A DNA stretch of 64,000 bases from Tautonia sociabilis. Its GTDB lineage: Bacteria; Planctomycetota; Planctomycetia; Isosphaerales; Isosphaeraceae. Positions 50,087-60,178 of this stretch are shown here, one piece after another. The notes beneath the pieces are model-generated. The model did not search any database. It had not been told where the DNA came from and was given only the letters and a program-made list of their open reading frames with translations. Numbering within the stretch: position 1 is the stretch's first letter; the number at the start of each line of letters is the position of its first letter. The stretch covers positions 1 through 64,000 of the forward strand of contig NZ_RYZH01000004.1 of the NCBI RefSeq assembly GCF_003977685.1. The letters are read 5' to 3'. Position numbers and translations under genes: made by a program.

Positions 50087-51571
50087 GTGCCGACGCTCAT
50101 CGTCACCGACGACGCCAAGGACTGGCCCTCCGAGCTGCCCGAGGCCGAGGTCGTCGACGCCTGGTCCTACCTCACCGCCCCCCGGTTCGCCGCGCTGCGG
50201 GGGGCGAGGCTGTACAACCTCTGCAAGTCGTACCGCTACCAGAGCGCCGGCTACTACGTGTCGCTGCTGGCCGAGGCGAGAGGCCACCGCCCCTTGCCCT
50301 CGATCACCACGATCCAGGACATGCGCTCCCCCGCCATGATCCGGCTGATGGGGGACGAGCTGGAGGAGCGGATCCGGAAGGACCTGCACCCGCTCCAGTC
50401 GGGCGCCTTCACCCTGAGCGTCTACTTCGGCCGCAACATGGCCAAGCGCTACGATACGCTCAGCCGATACCTCTTCGATTCGTTCCGGGCGCCGATGCTG
50501 CGGGCCCAGTTCAAGCGGCTCGACGGCAAGTGGCAGCTTCGCGGCGTGGCCGCCATCGGCGCCAGCGAGGTGCCCGAGGCGCACTGGCCGTTCGTGGCCG
50601 AGGCCGCCCGAGAGTTCTTCGCCGGCCGCCGGGGGGCCGTCCGGCGCCGGGCCGCCTCGCGATACGACGTGGCCATCCTCCGCAACCCGGCCGAGGCCGA
50701 GCCTCCCTCCGACGACAAGGCCCTGCAGAAGTTCGCCAAGGCCGCCGAGGCCGTCGGCCTGGCCGTCGAGGTCATCGGACCGGACGACTACGGCCGCATC
50801 GCCGAGTTCGACGCCCTCTTCATCCGGGAGACGACCGCCCCCAACCACCACACCTACCGCTTCTCTCGCCGAGCCGCCGGCGAGGGTCTGGTGGTCATCG
50901 ACGACCCGGAGTCGATCGTCCGCTGCTCGAACAAGGTCTACCTCGCCGAGCTGCTCTCCCACCACCACATCCCCGCGCCGAAGACCCTGGTGGCCCACGA
51001 GGAGAACGTCGACCAGGTGCTCGAGCGGATCGGCCTGCCCTGCGTGCTGAAGCAGCCCGACAGCTCCTTCTCCCGAGGCGTTCTCAAGGTGGAGACGGCC
51101 GACGAACTGCGCGACGAGCTGGCCCGCTTCTGGAAGGAGTCGGATCTCGTCGTCGCCCAGGAGTACCTGCCGACCACCTTCGACTGGCGGATCGGCATCC
51201 TCGACGGCCAGCCCCTGTTCGCCTGCAAGTACTTCATGGCGAGGAAGCACTGGCAGATCATCAAGCGAGACGCCGAGGGGAGGTCCTCCTACGGCAAGTT
51301 CGAGACGCTCCCGGTGGAGCTGGCCCCGCGCAAGGCCGTCCGCATCGCCACCAGGGCCGCCGAGCTGATCGGAGACGGCCTCTACGGCGTCGACGTCAAG
51401 CAGTCGGGCGACCAGTTCTACGTCATCGAGGTCAACGACAACCCCAACATCGAGTCGGGGGTCGAAGACGCCATCCTCCGGGACGAGCTGTACCGTCGGC
51501 TGGCCGACGTCTTCCTCCGCCGCATCGAGCGGCGCAAGGCGGGCTACGGCGGGGGGACCAATCGCCCATGA
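50087..51571 (+). CDS. RimK-like ATP-grasp ligase with RLAN N-terminal domain
   Basis: A 494-residue amide ligase. About residues 1-180 match the RLAN domain known only in front of RimK-like ATP-grasp proteins (TDDAKDWPSELPEAEVVDAW... NLCKSYRYQSAGYYVSLLAEARG). The ATP-grasp domain occupies the second half: GLPCVLKQPDSSFSRGVLKV (ATP-binding Lys), VVAQEYLPTTFDWRIGILDG, and DVKQSGDQFYVIEVNDNPNIESG, whose Glu and Asn hold Mg2+. Such enzymes join a carboxylate to an amine, often adding Glu-type residues to a peptide or protein end. It starts with GTG and overlaps the GCS2 gene by four bases. Confidence 0.88.
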   Translation: MPTLIVTDDAKDWPSELPEAEVVDAWSYLTAPRFAALRGARLYNLCKSYRYQSAGYYVSLLAEARGHRPLPSITTIQDMRSPAMIRLMGDELEERIRKDLHPLQSGAFTLSVYFGRNMAKRYDTLSRYLFDSFRAPMLRAQFKRLDGKWQLRGVAAIGASEVPEAHWPFVAEAAREFFAGRRGAVRRRAASRYDVAILRNPAEAEPPSDDKALQKFAKAAEAVGLAVEVIGPDDYGRIAEFDALFIRETTAPNHHTYRFSRRAAGEGLVVIDDPESIVRCSNKVYLAELLSHHHIPAPKTLVAHEENVDQVLERIGLPCVLKQPDSSFSRGVLKVETADELRDELARFWKESDLVVAQEYLPTTFDWRIGILDGQPLFACKYFMARKHWQIIKRDAEGRSSYGKFETLPVELAPRKAVRIATRAAELIGDGLYGVDVKQSGDQFYVIEVNDNPNIESGVEDAILRDELYRRLADVFLRRIERRKAGYGGGTNRP

Positions 51572-52806
51572 GCCTGCACCTCTTCGAGGCGTTCGGGGTC
51601 GAGCTGGAATACATGATCGTCGACCGCCAGACGCTCGCCGTCCGGCCGATCGCCGACCTGCTGCTCTCGGCCGTCTCCCCCTCGGGAGGCCCCGAGCCGG
51701 AGGTGGCGCTGGGGCCGATCTCCTGGTCGAACGAGCTGGCGGCCCATGTCGTCGAGCTGAAGACGACCGAACCCTCCCCCTGCCTCTCCGGCCTGGCCGA
51801 CCGCTTCCAGGAGCACGTTCGCCGGATCGACGCCCTCCTCGAACCGATGGGGGCCCGGCTGCTGCCCTCGGCGATGCACCCGCTGATGGACCCGGCCGCC
51901 GAGGCCCGGCTCTGGCCCCACGGCTTCGGGCCGGTCTACCAGGCGTTCGACCGCATCTTCGACTGCCGGGGGCACGGCTGGTCGAACCTCCAGAGCATGC
52001 ACCTGAACCTCCCCTTCTCCGGCGACGAGGAGTTCGCCCTCCTGCACGCGGCGATCCGACTGGTATTGCCGATCCTCCCCGCCCTGGCCGCCAGCTCCCC
52101 GATCGTCGAGGGCCGCCCCACCGGCCTGATGGACAACCGCCTGGAGTTCTACCGCCACAACTGCCGCCGCGTTCCCCAGGTCACCGGACGAGTGATCCCC
52201 GAGCCCGCCTTCTCCCAGGCCGAGTACGACCGGCGGATCCTCGAGCCGATGTACGACGCCATCGCCCCGCTCGACCCCGAGGGGATCCTCCGCTTCGAGT
52301 GGCTCAACGCCCGGGGCGCCATCGCCCGGTTCGACCGCTCGACGATCGAGATCCGGCTGCTCGACGTGCAGGAGTGCCCCCGGGCCGACCTGGCGATCGC
52401 CACCCTGGTCGCCGCCGCCGTCCGGGCGCTGGCCGAAGAACGCTGGTCCTCAACCGTCGCGCAGCGATCCATCCCCGTCGACGTCCTGGAGCCGATCCTG
52501 CTGGGCTGCGTCGCCGAGGCCGACCGCGCGTTGGTCGCCGATCGGGACTACCTCCGCTGCTTCGCCCTGGCGGACGCCGGCCCGATGACCGCGATCGACC
52601 TCTGGCGAGGCCTGTTCGCCGCGCTCCGGGACGACCTCGGCCCGCCCGAGGACCGTCAGCCGCTGGCGCTGATCCTGGACCGGGGGCCGCTCGCCCGTCG
52701 CGTTGTCGAGCGCCTCGGCGCCGACGCGACGCCGACGCCCGAGGCGATCCGATCGGTCTATGGCGAGCTCTGCGACTGCCTGGTCGAGGACCGGCCCTTC
52801 TCCTGA
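51568..52806 (+). CDS. GCS2/YbdK-type carboxylate-amine ligase
   Basis: A 412-residue member of the glutamate-cysteine ligase family 2 (glutamine-synthetase-like fold). EAFGVELEYMIVD carries the Glu metal ligand at the N-terminus. SWSNELAAHVVELKTTEPSP, HLNLPFSGDEEF and MDNRLEFYRHN are further landmarks, and RSTIEIRLLDVQECPRADLAIA is the typical Arg/Glu strand. It would form an amide bond from glutamate or a related carboxylate. ATG at 51568 overlaps the RimK stop (ATGA), which implies coupled translation. The product is not known; simple glutathione synthesis is unlikely because the partner is an RLAN/RimK ligase, not GshB. Confidence 0.87.
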   Translation: MSLHLFEAFGVELEYMIVDRQTLAVRPIADLLLSAVSPSGGPEPEVALGPISWSNELAAHVVELKTTEPSPCLSGLADRFQEHVRRIDALLEPMGARLLPSAMHPLMDPAAEARLWPHGFGPVYQAFDRIFDCRGHGWSNLQSMHLNLPFSGDEEFALLHAAIRLVLPILPALAASSPIVEGRPTGLMDNRLEFYRHNCRRVPQVTGRVIPEPAFSQAEYDRRILEPMYDAIAPLDPEGILRFEWLNARGAIARFDRSTIEIRLLDVQECPRADLAIATLVAAAVRALAEERWSSTVAQRSIPVDVLEPILLGCVAEADRALVADRDYLRCFALADAGPMTAIDLWRGLFAALRDDLGPPEDRQPLALILDRGPLARRVVERLGADATPTPEAIRSVYGELCDCLVEDRPFS

Positions 52807-52833
52807 CACGGCCCGGCCCCGCCCTCCCGGGGC

Positions 52834-54006
52834 TCAGGGCGTGCCCGGATTCCAGATCGTGGCCGCGAGGTAGCGGTCAGGGCCGGAGCGGTCATGGTAG
52901 TAGTAGACCGAGAGCACGGTCCCGTCCGGCCGGACGACCGACCGGACGTAGCCGATGTCCGTGCCGCCGCCGTCGTCCCGCAGGGTGATCGCCTCGCTCC
53001 AGGTTCGGCCTCCGTCTCCGCTGAGCCGGGCGACGATGCCGAACGGCTCCCGTCGGAGGCCATAGACCAGCGCCAGCCTCCCATCGGGCAGCCGGACCAG
53101 GCTGGGAGGGTTTCCGGTGCCGCCGTCGGGCTCGGGGGTGGAGAGGAACTCCCACGAACGGCCGTTGTCGTGCGAGGCGTAGGAGTCGATCCAGGCCCGC
53201 TCCGAGTCTCGGAGTCGGATCGTCGTCACCAGGTCGGTCGGCCCGGTGCGGACGGTCGAGGGCATGATCGCGTAGCCGTCCTCCGGCTCGGGGCCGATGT
53301 ACGAGAGGAACTCCCAGCTCAGGCCGCCGTCGCTCGTTCGAGCGGCGAAGGGGCGGCCCTCCCGGCCGTCGGACTTCGAGGCGGTCAGCATCGCGAGGCA
53401 GTCCCGGGGGCCCTCCACGAGGTAGTCGGTCCGGGCCATCACCCCCGGCTGGCCGAGCATCGGCAGGCGGAACGGGCCTCGCCACGACCGGCCCCGGTCG
53501 TAGGAGTAGGAGAACCAGGAGGCGCCCCCGTCCTTGTCCTCCATGCGGAGCGTCAGGGCGAGGTCGGGGTGGGTGAAGTCGATCGGCTCGTCCAGGGGGA
53601 TGGGCCGGTGCTCCGGAGCGTCGGGGGGCCGGGTGCCGTGCCTCATGCCGGCGGCGCCGGCCAGGGCGGCGAGAGGTTCTGGCTCCTCGACGGCCCAGGT
53701 CAGGCCGCCGTCGAGGCTGCGGGCGAGCAGGTGCTCCTCCGGCCGCTCTCGGTCGATGTGGTGATACGAGCCGAGGTCCTTGTACGTCCCCCGGCTGAAG
53801 CCGACGAGGATCTCGTCGCCCCAGGCCCACATGCCGTGGTTGGCCGGCCAGCCGGCGAACCGTCCCGGCTCCCGGTAGACAACCACATGCCGTTCGACCC
53901 TCGGCCCGTCGTCCCCTTCGCCGGCCAACGCGACGCCCGTCCCCAGCCCGACCGCCAGGAGCGCGAGGCCCCCGGCCCATCGACCGCCTTTGCTCACCGT
54001 CACCAT
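52834..54006 (-). CDS. secreted sialidase-like protein with Asp-box repeats
   Basis: A 390-residue six-bladed propeller of the BNR/sialidase superfamily. A signal peptide (GGLALLAVGLGTGVALA) comes first. Five Asp boxes are visible: SLDGGLTW, SYDRGRSW, TSDGGLSW, SHDNGRSW and SGDGGRTW. YREPGRFAGWPANHGMWAWGD resembles the catalytic opening of GH33-like members, though an Arg triad cannot be assigned from reading alone. Converges with the ligase operon, 27 bases away. Probably a periplasmic or external glycan-active or glycan-binding protein. Confidence 0.8.
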   Translation of the reverse strand: MVTVSKGGRWAGGLALLAVGLGTGVALAGEGDDGPRVERHVVVYREPGRFAGWPANHGMWAWGDEILVGFSRGTYKDLGSYHHIDRERPEEHLLARSLDGGLTWAVEEPEPLAALAGAAGMRHGTRPPDAPEHRPIPLDEPIDFTHPDLALTLRMEDKDGGASWFSYSYDRGRSWRGPFRLPMLGQPGVMARTDYLVEGPRDCLAMLTASKSDGREGRPFAARTSDGGLSWEFLSYIGPEPEDGYAIMPSTVRTGPTDLVTTIRLRDSERAWIDSYASHDNGRSWEFLSTPEPDGGTGNPPSLVRLPDGRLALVYGLRREPFGIVARLSGDGGRTWSEAITLRDDGGGTDIGYVRSVVRPDGTVLSVYYYHDRSGPDRYLAATIWNPGTP

Positions 54007-54142
54007 CGTTCCAGCCTTTCAGTCGGGATGTCCTTGACGACTCTTCGGCCCGGCCTTGCCGACGGCTCGGGCCGGCCGTCCCCACGTTGCCCGCCCCGGG
54101 GCTCTCGGTCAACAGGAGGGGGGGCCGGGCTCGATTCGAGGC

Positions 54143-55282
54143 TCACCACCTGTCGATCGGCCCCTTCGGCGTCGGAACGCGAGGCTCGAACTGGGAGGGC
54201 AGGGGGGCGCTGGGGCCGGCGGCCCGGATCTGGGCGACGACCTCGTCGAAGCGGGATCGGCTGGGGAGGTTGACCAGGCGGAGGTACAGCTCCTTGGGCG
54301 GCCGGATGGCGTAGCTGTACCACTTCAGCACCTTGCGGAACTGGAGGCAGGCCAGGTGCTCTCCCCGGGTCTCGACAAGGCGGTGGAAGTGGCGTTCCAT
54401 CACGCCGAGGCGGTCCTCGAACGAGGGCTCGGGCCCGGCGGTACCGTGCTCGGCCCAGTGCTGGAGCTGTCGGAAGAGAAAGGGGTTGGACAGCGCCCCC
54501 CGGCCGATGGAGATGGCGGCGCAGCCGGTTTCTCGGAACATGGCCTCGGCGTCGGCGACGGTGCGGATGTCGCCGTTGCCGACGACGGGCATGCGCTCGA
54601 CCGCCGCGACCACTCGGGCGATCCCCGAGCGGTCGACCGCGCCGCTGAACCCCTGGGCCCGGGTGCGGCCGTGGACGATGACGGCCGCCACGCCGATCGA
54701 CTCGAACAGCCGGGCCAACTCGGGGGCGGTCGGGTGCTGCTGGTCCCAGCCGAGGCGCATCTTGACCGTGACGGGCACGGGGGAGTGCTCGACGACGGCC
54801 TCCACCAGACGCCTCGCCCCCTCGCCGTCGCACATCAGGGCCGAGCCGCCGCCGGCCTTGACGACCTTCCGGACGGGGCATCCCATGTTGATGTCGATGA
54901 TCGAGGGACCGAGGTCGGCGACGATCTTGGTCGCCTCGATCATCTCCCAGGCCGTGGCCCCGTAGATCTGAATCGACGCCGGCTGGTCCTCGGGGGAGGT
55001 CGCGGCCAGCTCGAACGACTTGGGCCGCCGCTCGATCAGGGAGCGGGCGTTGACCAGATCCGTCGTCGCCAGGCCGAGCCCGCCCAGCTCCCGGACGGTC
55101 AGGCGGTATGCCAGGGCCGTGTAACCGGCCAGCGGCGAGAGGAAGAAGCGCGTGGGCACCGTGACCGAGCCGATCCTCAGCGGCTCCTTCGCCCTCGGCG
55201 GCGGGGGAGGCAGCGGGGGAACGGGGCGGCATCGAGGCGAGGGGGCCGAGGTCGAGGTCGAGGTCGGAGCGATCGCGGACAC
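54143..55282 (-). CDS. tRNA-dihydrouridine synthase
   Basis: A 379-residue Dus protein, which reduces uridine to dihydrouridine in tRNA with FMN and NADPH. Landmarks: FFLSPLAGYTALAYR, IDINMGCPVRKVVKAGGGSAL (catalytic Cys in NMGCP), VKMRLGW, VHGRTRAQGFSG and VVGNGDI plus SIGRGALSNPFLF for FMN. The first 35 or so residues are Ser/Thr/Pro-rich low complexity before the barrel (from LRIGSVTVPTRF) and include the TSTSTS made by a GAGGTC repeat. It starts with GTG. Closest to DusB in length and motifs, but the target uridine is not assigned. Confidence 0.9.
   Translation of the reverse strand: MSAIAPTSTSTSAPSPRCRPVPPLPPPPPRAKEPLRIGSVTVPTRFFLSPLAGYTALAYRLTVRELGGLGLATTDLVNARSLIERRPKSFELAATSPEDQPASIQIYGATAWEMIEATKIVADLGPSIIDINMGCPVRKVVKAGGGSALMCDGEGARRLVEAVVEHSPVPVTVKMRLGWDQQHPTAPELARLFESIGVAAVIVHGRTRAQGFSGAVDRSGIARVVAAVERMPVVGNGDIRTVADAEAMFRETGCAAISIGRGALSNPFLFRQLQHWAEHGTAGPEPSFEDRLGVMERHFHRLVETRGEHLACLQFRKVLKWYSYAIRPPKELYLRLVNLPSRSRFDEVVAQIRAAGPSAPLPSQFEPRVPTPKGPIDRW
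55248..55265. repeat. (GAGGTC)3 in-frame hexamer repeat
   Basis: Three tandem hexamers in the 5' end of the dihydrouridine synthase gene, giving Thr-Ser repeats on the minus strand. Confidence 0.75.
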
Positions 55283-55506
55283 GTCGCGGGGCCTCCTGGG
55301 CGTCGGCGTCGCGGTGGCTTCGGGGGCGATTCGTTATTCTAGGGGGATCGGACGCGATTTGTCTCCGCCAGTACGGGAGCGGGGGGCCGGATCGCGATCG
55401 CTCGGCCCGCGACGATGCGGGGGAGGAAGACCGAGGGGGGCCAGCCGACCCTCCGCCGATCTCCCCCGAGCCGCCGGCCGACCGAGCGCCGACCCCCACC
55501 CTGAGG

Positions 55507-56718
55507 ATGCCCCTGATGACCCCCGCCGACGCCGAGTTCTCCCTGCTCTCCACCGAAGATGGCCGCGCCCTGCTCGCCGAGGTCGAGGCCGCCCCCCGGC
55601 CCGGCCCGGCCGAGCTGGCCCGGTGGCGGAACGGGGCGCCGGCCGAGGTCGTCTCGGCGGCGGTCCACCTGGCCGAGGCTCGCCGGCGGGGCCGGGCGAA
55701 GTTCGAGCGCGCCGACCGGATGTGGCTCGACCCGACGGGCCTGGAGCAGGCGACCGCCGAGGCCGTCTCCCGGCACAAGGCGACCCGGTTCCGGGGCTCC
55801 TCGACGGTGGTGGACCTGTGCTGCGGCATTGGCGGCGACGCGATCGCCCTGGCAAGGGAGGCCGGCCGCGTGATCGCCGTCGACCGCGACGAGGGCATGG
55901 CCCGCCGGACACGGTGGAACGCGGGGGTTTACGAGGTGGGAGATCGGGTGTCGGTTGTCGTGGCCGACGCCGAGCGGTTCGAGCTCCCCGAGGGGGCCCT
56001 CGTTCACGTCGACCCCGACCGCCGCGTCGAGGGGGCCCGGCGCGCCGCCCAGAGGCTCGCCGACTATCACCCCGGCCCCGAGTTCCTCCTCGGCCTGGCC
56101 CACCGCTCCCCCGGCGGGGCGATCAAGCTCGGCCCGGCAAGCGACTTCGACGCGCATTTCTCCGGCGATCGGTTCGAGGTCGAGCTGGTCAGCCTGGGAG
56201 GAGAGGCCAAGGAGGCGACCGTCTGGTTCGGCGGCCTCGTCTCCTGCCGACGCCGGGCCACCCGGCTGCCCGAGGAAGCCACCTGGACCGACCGCGACGG
56301 CCCCCCCGGCGCCTACGCCTCCTCCCGGCCGCTGGACCGCTGGGCGTTCGACCCGGATCCGGCCCTGCTGCGCTCCGGACTGGTCGACTCCTTCGCCGAG
56401 GCGCACGGCCTGGGACGGATCACCGAGGCCGCCGACTTCCTCACCGGCCCGAGCCGAGTCGACTCGCCGTTTCTCGCCGCCTTCGAGGTGATCGAGGAGC
56501 TGCCGGTCGACGTGAAGGCGCTCCGCCGGGCGGCGCTCGATCGGGGGATCGGCACGATGGAGATCAAGGTGCGGGGCATGGAGATCCGCCCCGAGACGCT
56601 TCGGACGCAGTTGAGGTTGAAGGGCAGGGGGGCGGCCAGCCTGCTGCTGGTCGGCGGCGGCCGGTCGGGGCCGGCCCGGGCGGTGCTCGCGCGCCGGGCC
56701 TCCCGGGTCGGGGCCTGA
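55507..56718 (+). CDS. class I SAM methyltransferase with THUMP-like C-terminal domain
   Basis: A 403-residue protein. An N-terminal helical part (LARWRNGAPAEVVSAAVHLAEARRRGRAKF, then ADRMWLDPTGLEQATAEAVSRHKA) is typical of a family found in actinobacteria and planctomycetes. The Rossmann domain has motif I VVDLCCGIGGDAIALAR at about residues 98-114, VIAVDRDEGM, and HVDPDRR in place of the NPPY motif. The C-terminal 90 residues (ELPVDVKALRRAALDRGIGTMEIKVRG) match the THUMP-like domain. RNA is the expected substrate, from the domain. Divergent from the dihydrouridine synthase gene, itself a tRNA enzyme. Confidence 0.85.
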   Translation: MPLMTPADAEFSLLSTEDGRALLAEVEAAPRPGPAELARWRNGAPAEVVSAAVHLAEARRRGRAKFERADRMWLDPTGLEQATAEAVSRHKATRFRGSSTVVDLCCGIGGDAIALAREAGRVIAVDRDEGMARRTRWNAGVYEVGDRVSVVVADAERFELPEGALVHVDPDRRVEGARRAAQRLADYHPGPEFLLGLAHRSPGGAIKLGPASDFDAHFSGDRFEVELVSLGGEAKEATVWFGGLVSCRRRATRLPEEATWTDRDGPPGAYASSRPLDRWAFDPDPALLRSGLVDSFAEAHGLGRITEAADFLTGPSRVDSPFLAAFEVIEELPVDVKALRRAALDRGIGTMEIKVRGMEIRPETLRTQLRLKGRGAASLLLVGGGRSGPARAVLARRASRVGA

Positions 56719-56846
56719 GCGGCCGATCGGCCGTTCCCGGGGTCGGGCGGGGTTGGCTTGCCAGCGGGGGGCAGGGCCGGTCAAACTGATCACGCCCTCG
56801 GCCGGGATCGATCGGCGCCGCCCGGCCCGACGGCCGGGAGGGCCCA

Positions 56847-56876
56847 ACTCGACTCGACTCGACTCGACTCGACTCG
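56847..56876. repeat. (ACTCG)6 repeat in the leader of the DUF6263-like gene
   Basis: Six perfect copies of a five-base unit, ending 32 bases before the ATG of the next gene. Copy-number change would shift promoter or ribosome-site spacing by five bases at a time. Confidence 0.95.
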
Positions 56877-56908
56877 GATCGAGCCCGGTCCCCGCACGGA
56901 GCACCCCG

Positions 56909-57814
56909 ATGTCTCGCCGATTCGCCCCGATCCCCCTCCCCCTCGCCCTCGCCCTCCTGCTGGCCGGTCCCGCCTCCGGGCAGGAGCTGCTCCGCTGGAA
57001 GTTCACCGAGGGGGACTCGCACCGCTTCGAGCTCTCCCAGGAGCAGGTCATCAGCGCGACGGTCGCCGAGCAGGACGTTTCGACCTCCACGCAGCAATCC
57101 ATCGCGATGACCTGGGACGTGCTCTCGGTCGAGGAGGACGGCTCGGCCCGGCTCTCCCAGACGATCGACCGGGTGAAGGTGCTCCAGAAGACCCCCTTCG
57201 TGGAGATCTCCTACGACTCGGCGGCGGAGGCGGGGGAGGAGGCCCCCTCGGGCCCCTCGGCGATGCTCAAACAGGTGGTTGACGCCCTGATCGGCTTCCG
57301 GGTCGTGCTGGTGATGACCCCCCGGGGAGAGGTCCGAGACGTGGAGCTGCCCGAGGAGACGCTCGAGCGGCTCAGGTCCGCCGGCCCGGCCGCCGCGGCG
57401 CTCCAGAACCTCTCCACCCCCGAGGGGATCGACCGCATGATCTCCCAGGCGACGCTCGTGCTTCCCGAGCGTCCCGTCGAGGCCGGCGCCTCCTGGTCTC
57501 GCACCGCCGAGCTGCCCACCCCCCAGGGGGAACTGACCCTGACCAGCACCTTCTCCTACGAGGGCCTCCAGGACAACCTGGCCACCATCGGCCTGACCCT
57601 GACCGTAGACGCCATCCGACCCAACGCCGACGCCCCCTTCCGGCTCGAGGTCGGCGACCAGGCGGGCTCCGGCTCCTACTCCTTCGACCCCGCCCTCGGC
57701 GTCCTCCGCTCCTCCCGGGTCTCGCAGTCGCTCACCTTCCTCATCACCGTGATGGACCAGCAGTACTCCTCGGAAGCGGAATCGACGACCACGCTCACCC
57801 TGATCGACCCGTGA
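56909..57814 (+). CDS. secreted DUF6263-like protein
   Basis: A 301-residue exported protein. A signal peptide (PIPLPLALALLLAGPASG) ends before QELLRWKFTEGDSHRFELSQEQ, the usual start of DUF6263-type proteins, which are beta-rich and common in planctomycetes. Repeated strand patterns such as VISATVAEQDVSTSTQQSIAMTW and the segment MTPRGEVRDVELPEE fit that group. Function unknown. The (ACTCG)6 repeat lies just upstream. It converges with the gyrB gene 98 bases downstream. Confidence 0.75.
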   Translation: MSRRFAPIPLPLALALLLAGPASGQELLRWKFTEGDSHRFELSQEQVISATVAEQDVSTSTQQSIAMTWDVLSVEEDGSARLSQTIDRVKVLQKTPFVEISYDSAAEAGEEAPSGPSAMLKQVVDALIGFRVVLVMTPRGEVRDVELPEETLERLRSAGPAAAALQNLSTPEGIDRMISQATLVLPERPVEAGASWSRTAELPTPQGELTLTSTFSYEGLQDNLATIGLTLTVDAIRPNADAPFRLEVGDQAGSGSYSFDPALGVLRSSRVSQSLTFLITVMDQQYSSEAESTTTLTLIDP

Positions 57815-57912
57815 CGCCGGGTCGACCGTCTGGAAGCGAGGGCGCACCAAGAGCGGCCCGAACCGCGGCCGTTCGGAGCGGCCCGAACCGCGGCCGTTCG
57901 GTGGGCATGCAA

Positions 57913-59829
<1,917 letters not shown>

Positions 59830-59874
59830 GCGTCTTTCCATCCTCGTCGGGTCGCGTCTGGTCCCGGCGGCTGG

Positions 59875-60153
59875 TCAGCGATCCGTCTTGTGTTCGAGTG
59901 TTCGGGCCTCGTCGGCGCGTCGTTCCTGAATCGTCGGCTCGCCGAGGAAGCGGCGGGGGTTGCCGCACATCCAGCAGGAGCAGGAGGCGAGATGGTCGTG
60001 GGCCTTGCGGGCGAAGGTGTCTCGCTCCCGGTCGGACATCCCCAGGAACCTCAGGGCGCGGCGGGCCCGCTCGATCATCCGGCTGCGGTGGTGGCGGCGG
60101 GCGGCCCGGCCCCGGTTGGCGGGGGGCAGGCCGCTTCGGCTCGGATCGCCCAC
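59875..60153 (-). CDS. small conserved CxC-xxCGNPRR protein between gyrA and gyrB
   Basis: A 92-residue basic protein. The N-terminal half is Arg/His-rich (RGRAARRHHRSRMIERARRA). The C-terminal half holds the conserved motif SCSCWMCGNPRRFLGE-TIQERR, three Cys in CxCxxC spacing with a GNPRR tail. Similar short proteins of unknown role occur in several phyla (from memory, not searched). The Cys could bind a metal, and the basic part could bind nucleic acid. It starts with GTG at 60153; an ATG at 60078 would give 67 residues and still include the motif. It lies 25 bases after gyrA and 45 before gyrB. Confidence 0.75.
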   Translation of the reverse strand: MGDPSRSGLPPANRGRAARRHHRSRMIERARRALRFLGMSDRERDTFARKAHDHLASCSCWMCGNPRRFLGEPTIQERRADEARTLEHKTDR

Positions 60154-60178
60154 GGGGGGACCTCCCTCGATTTCCGAG

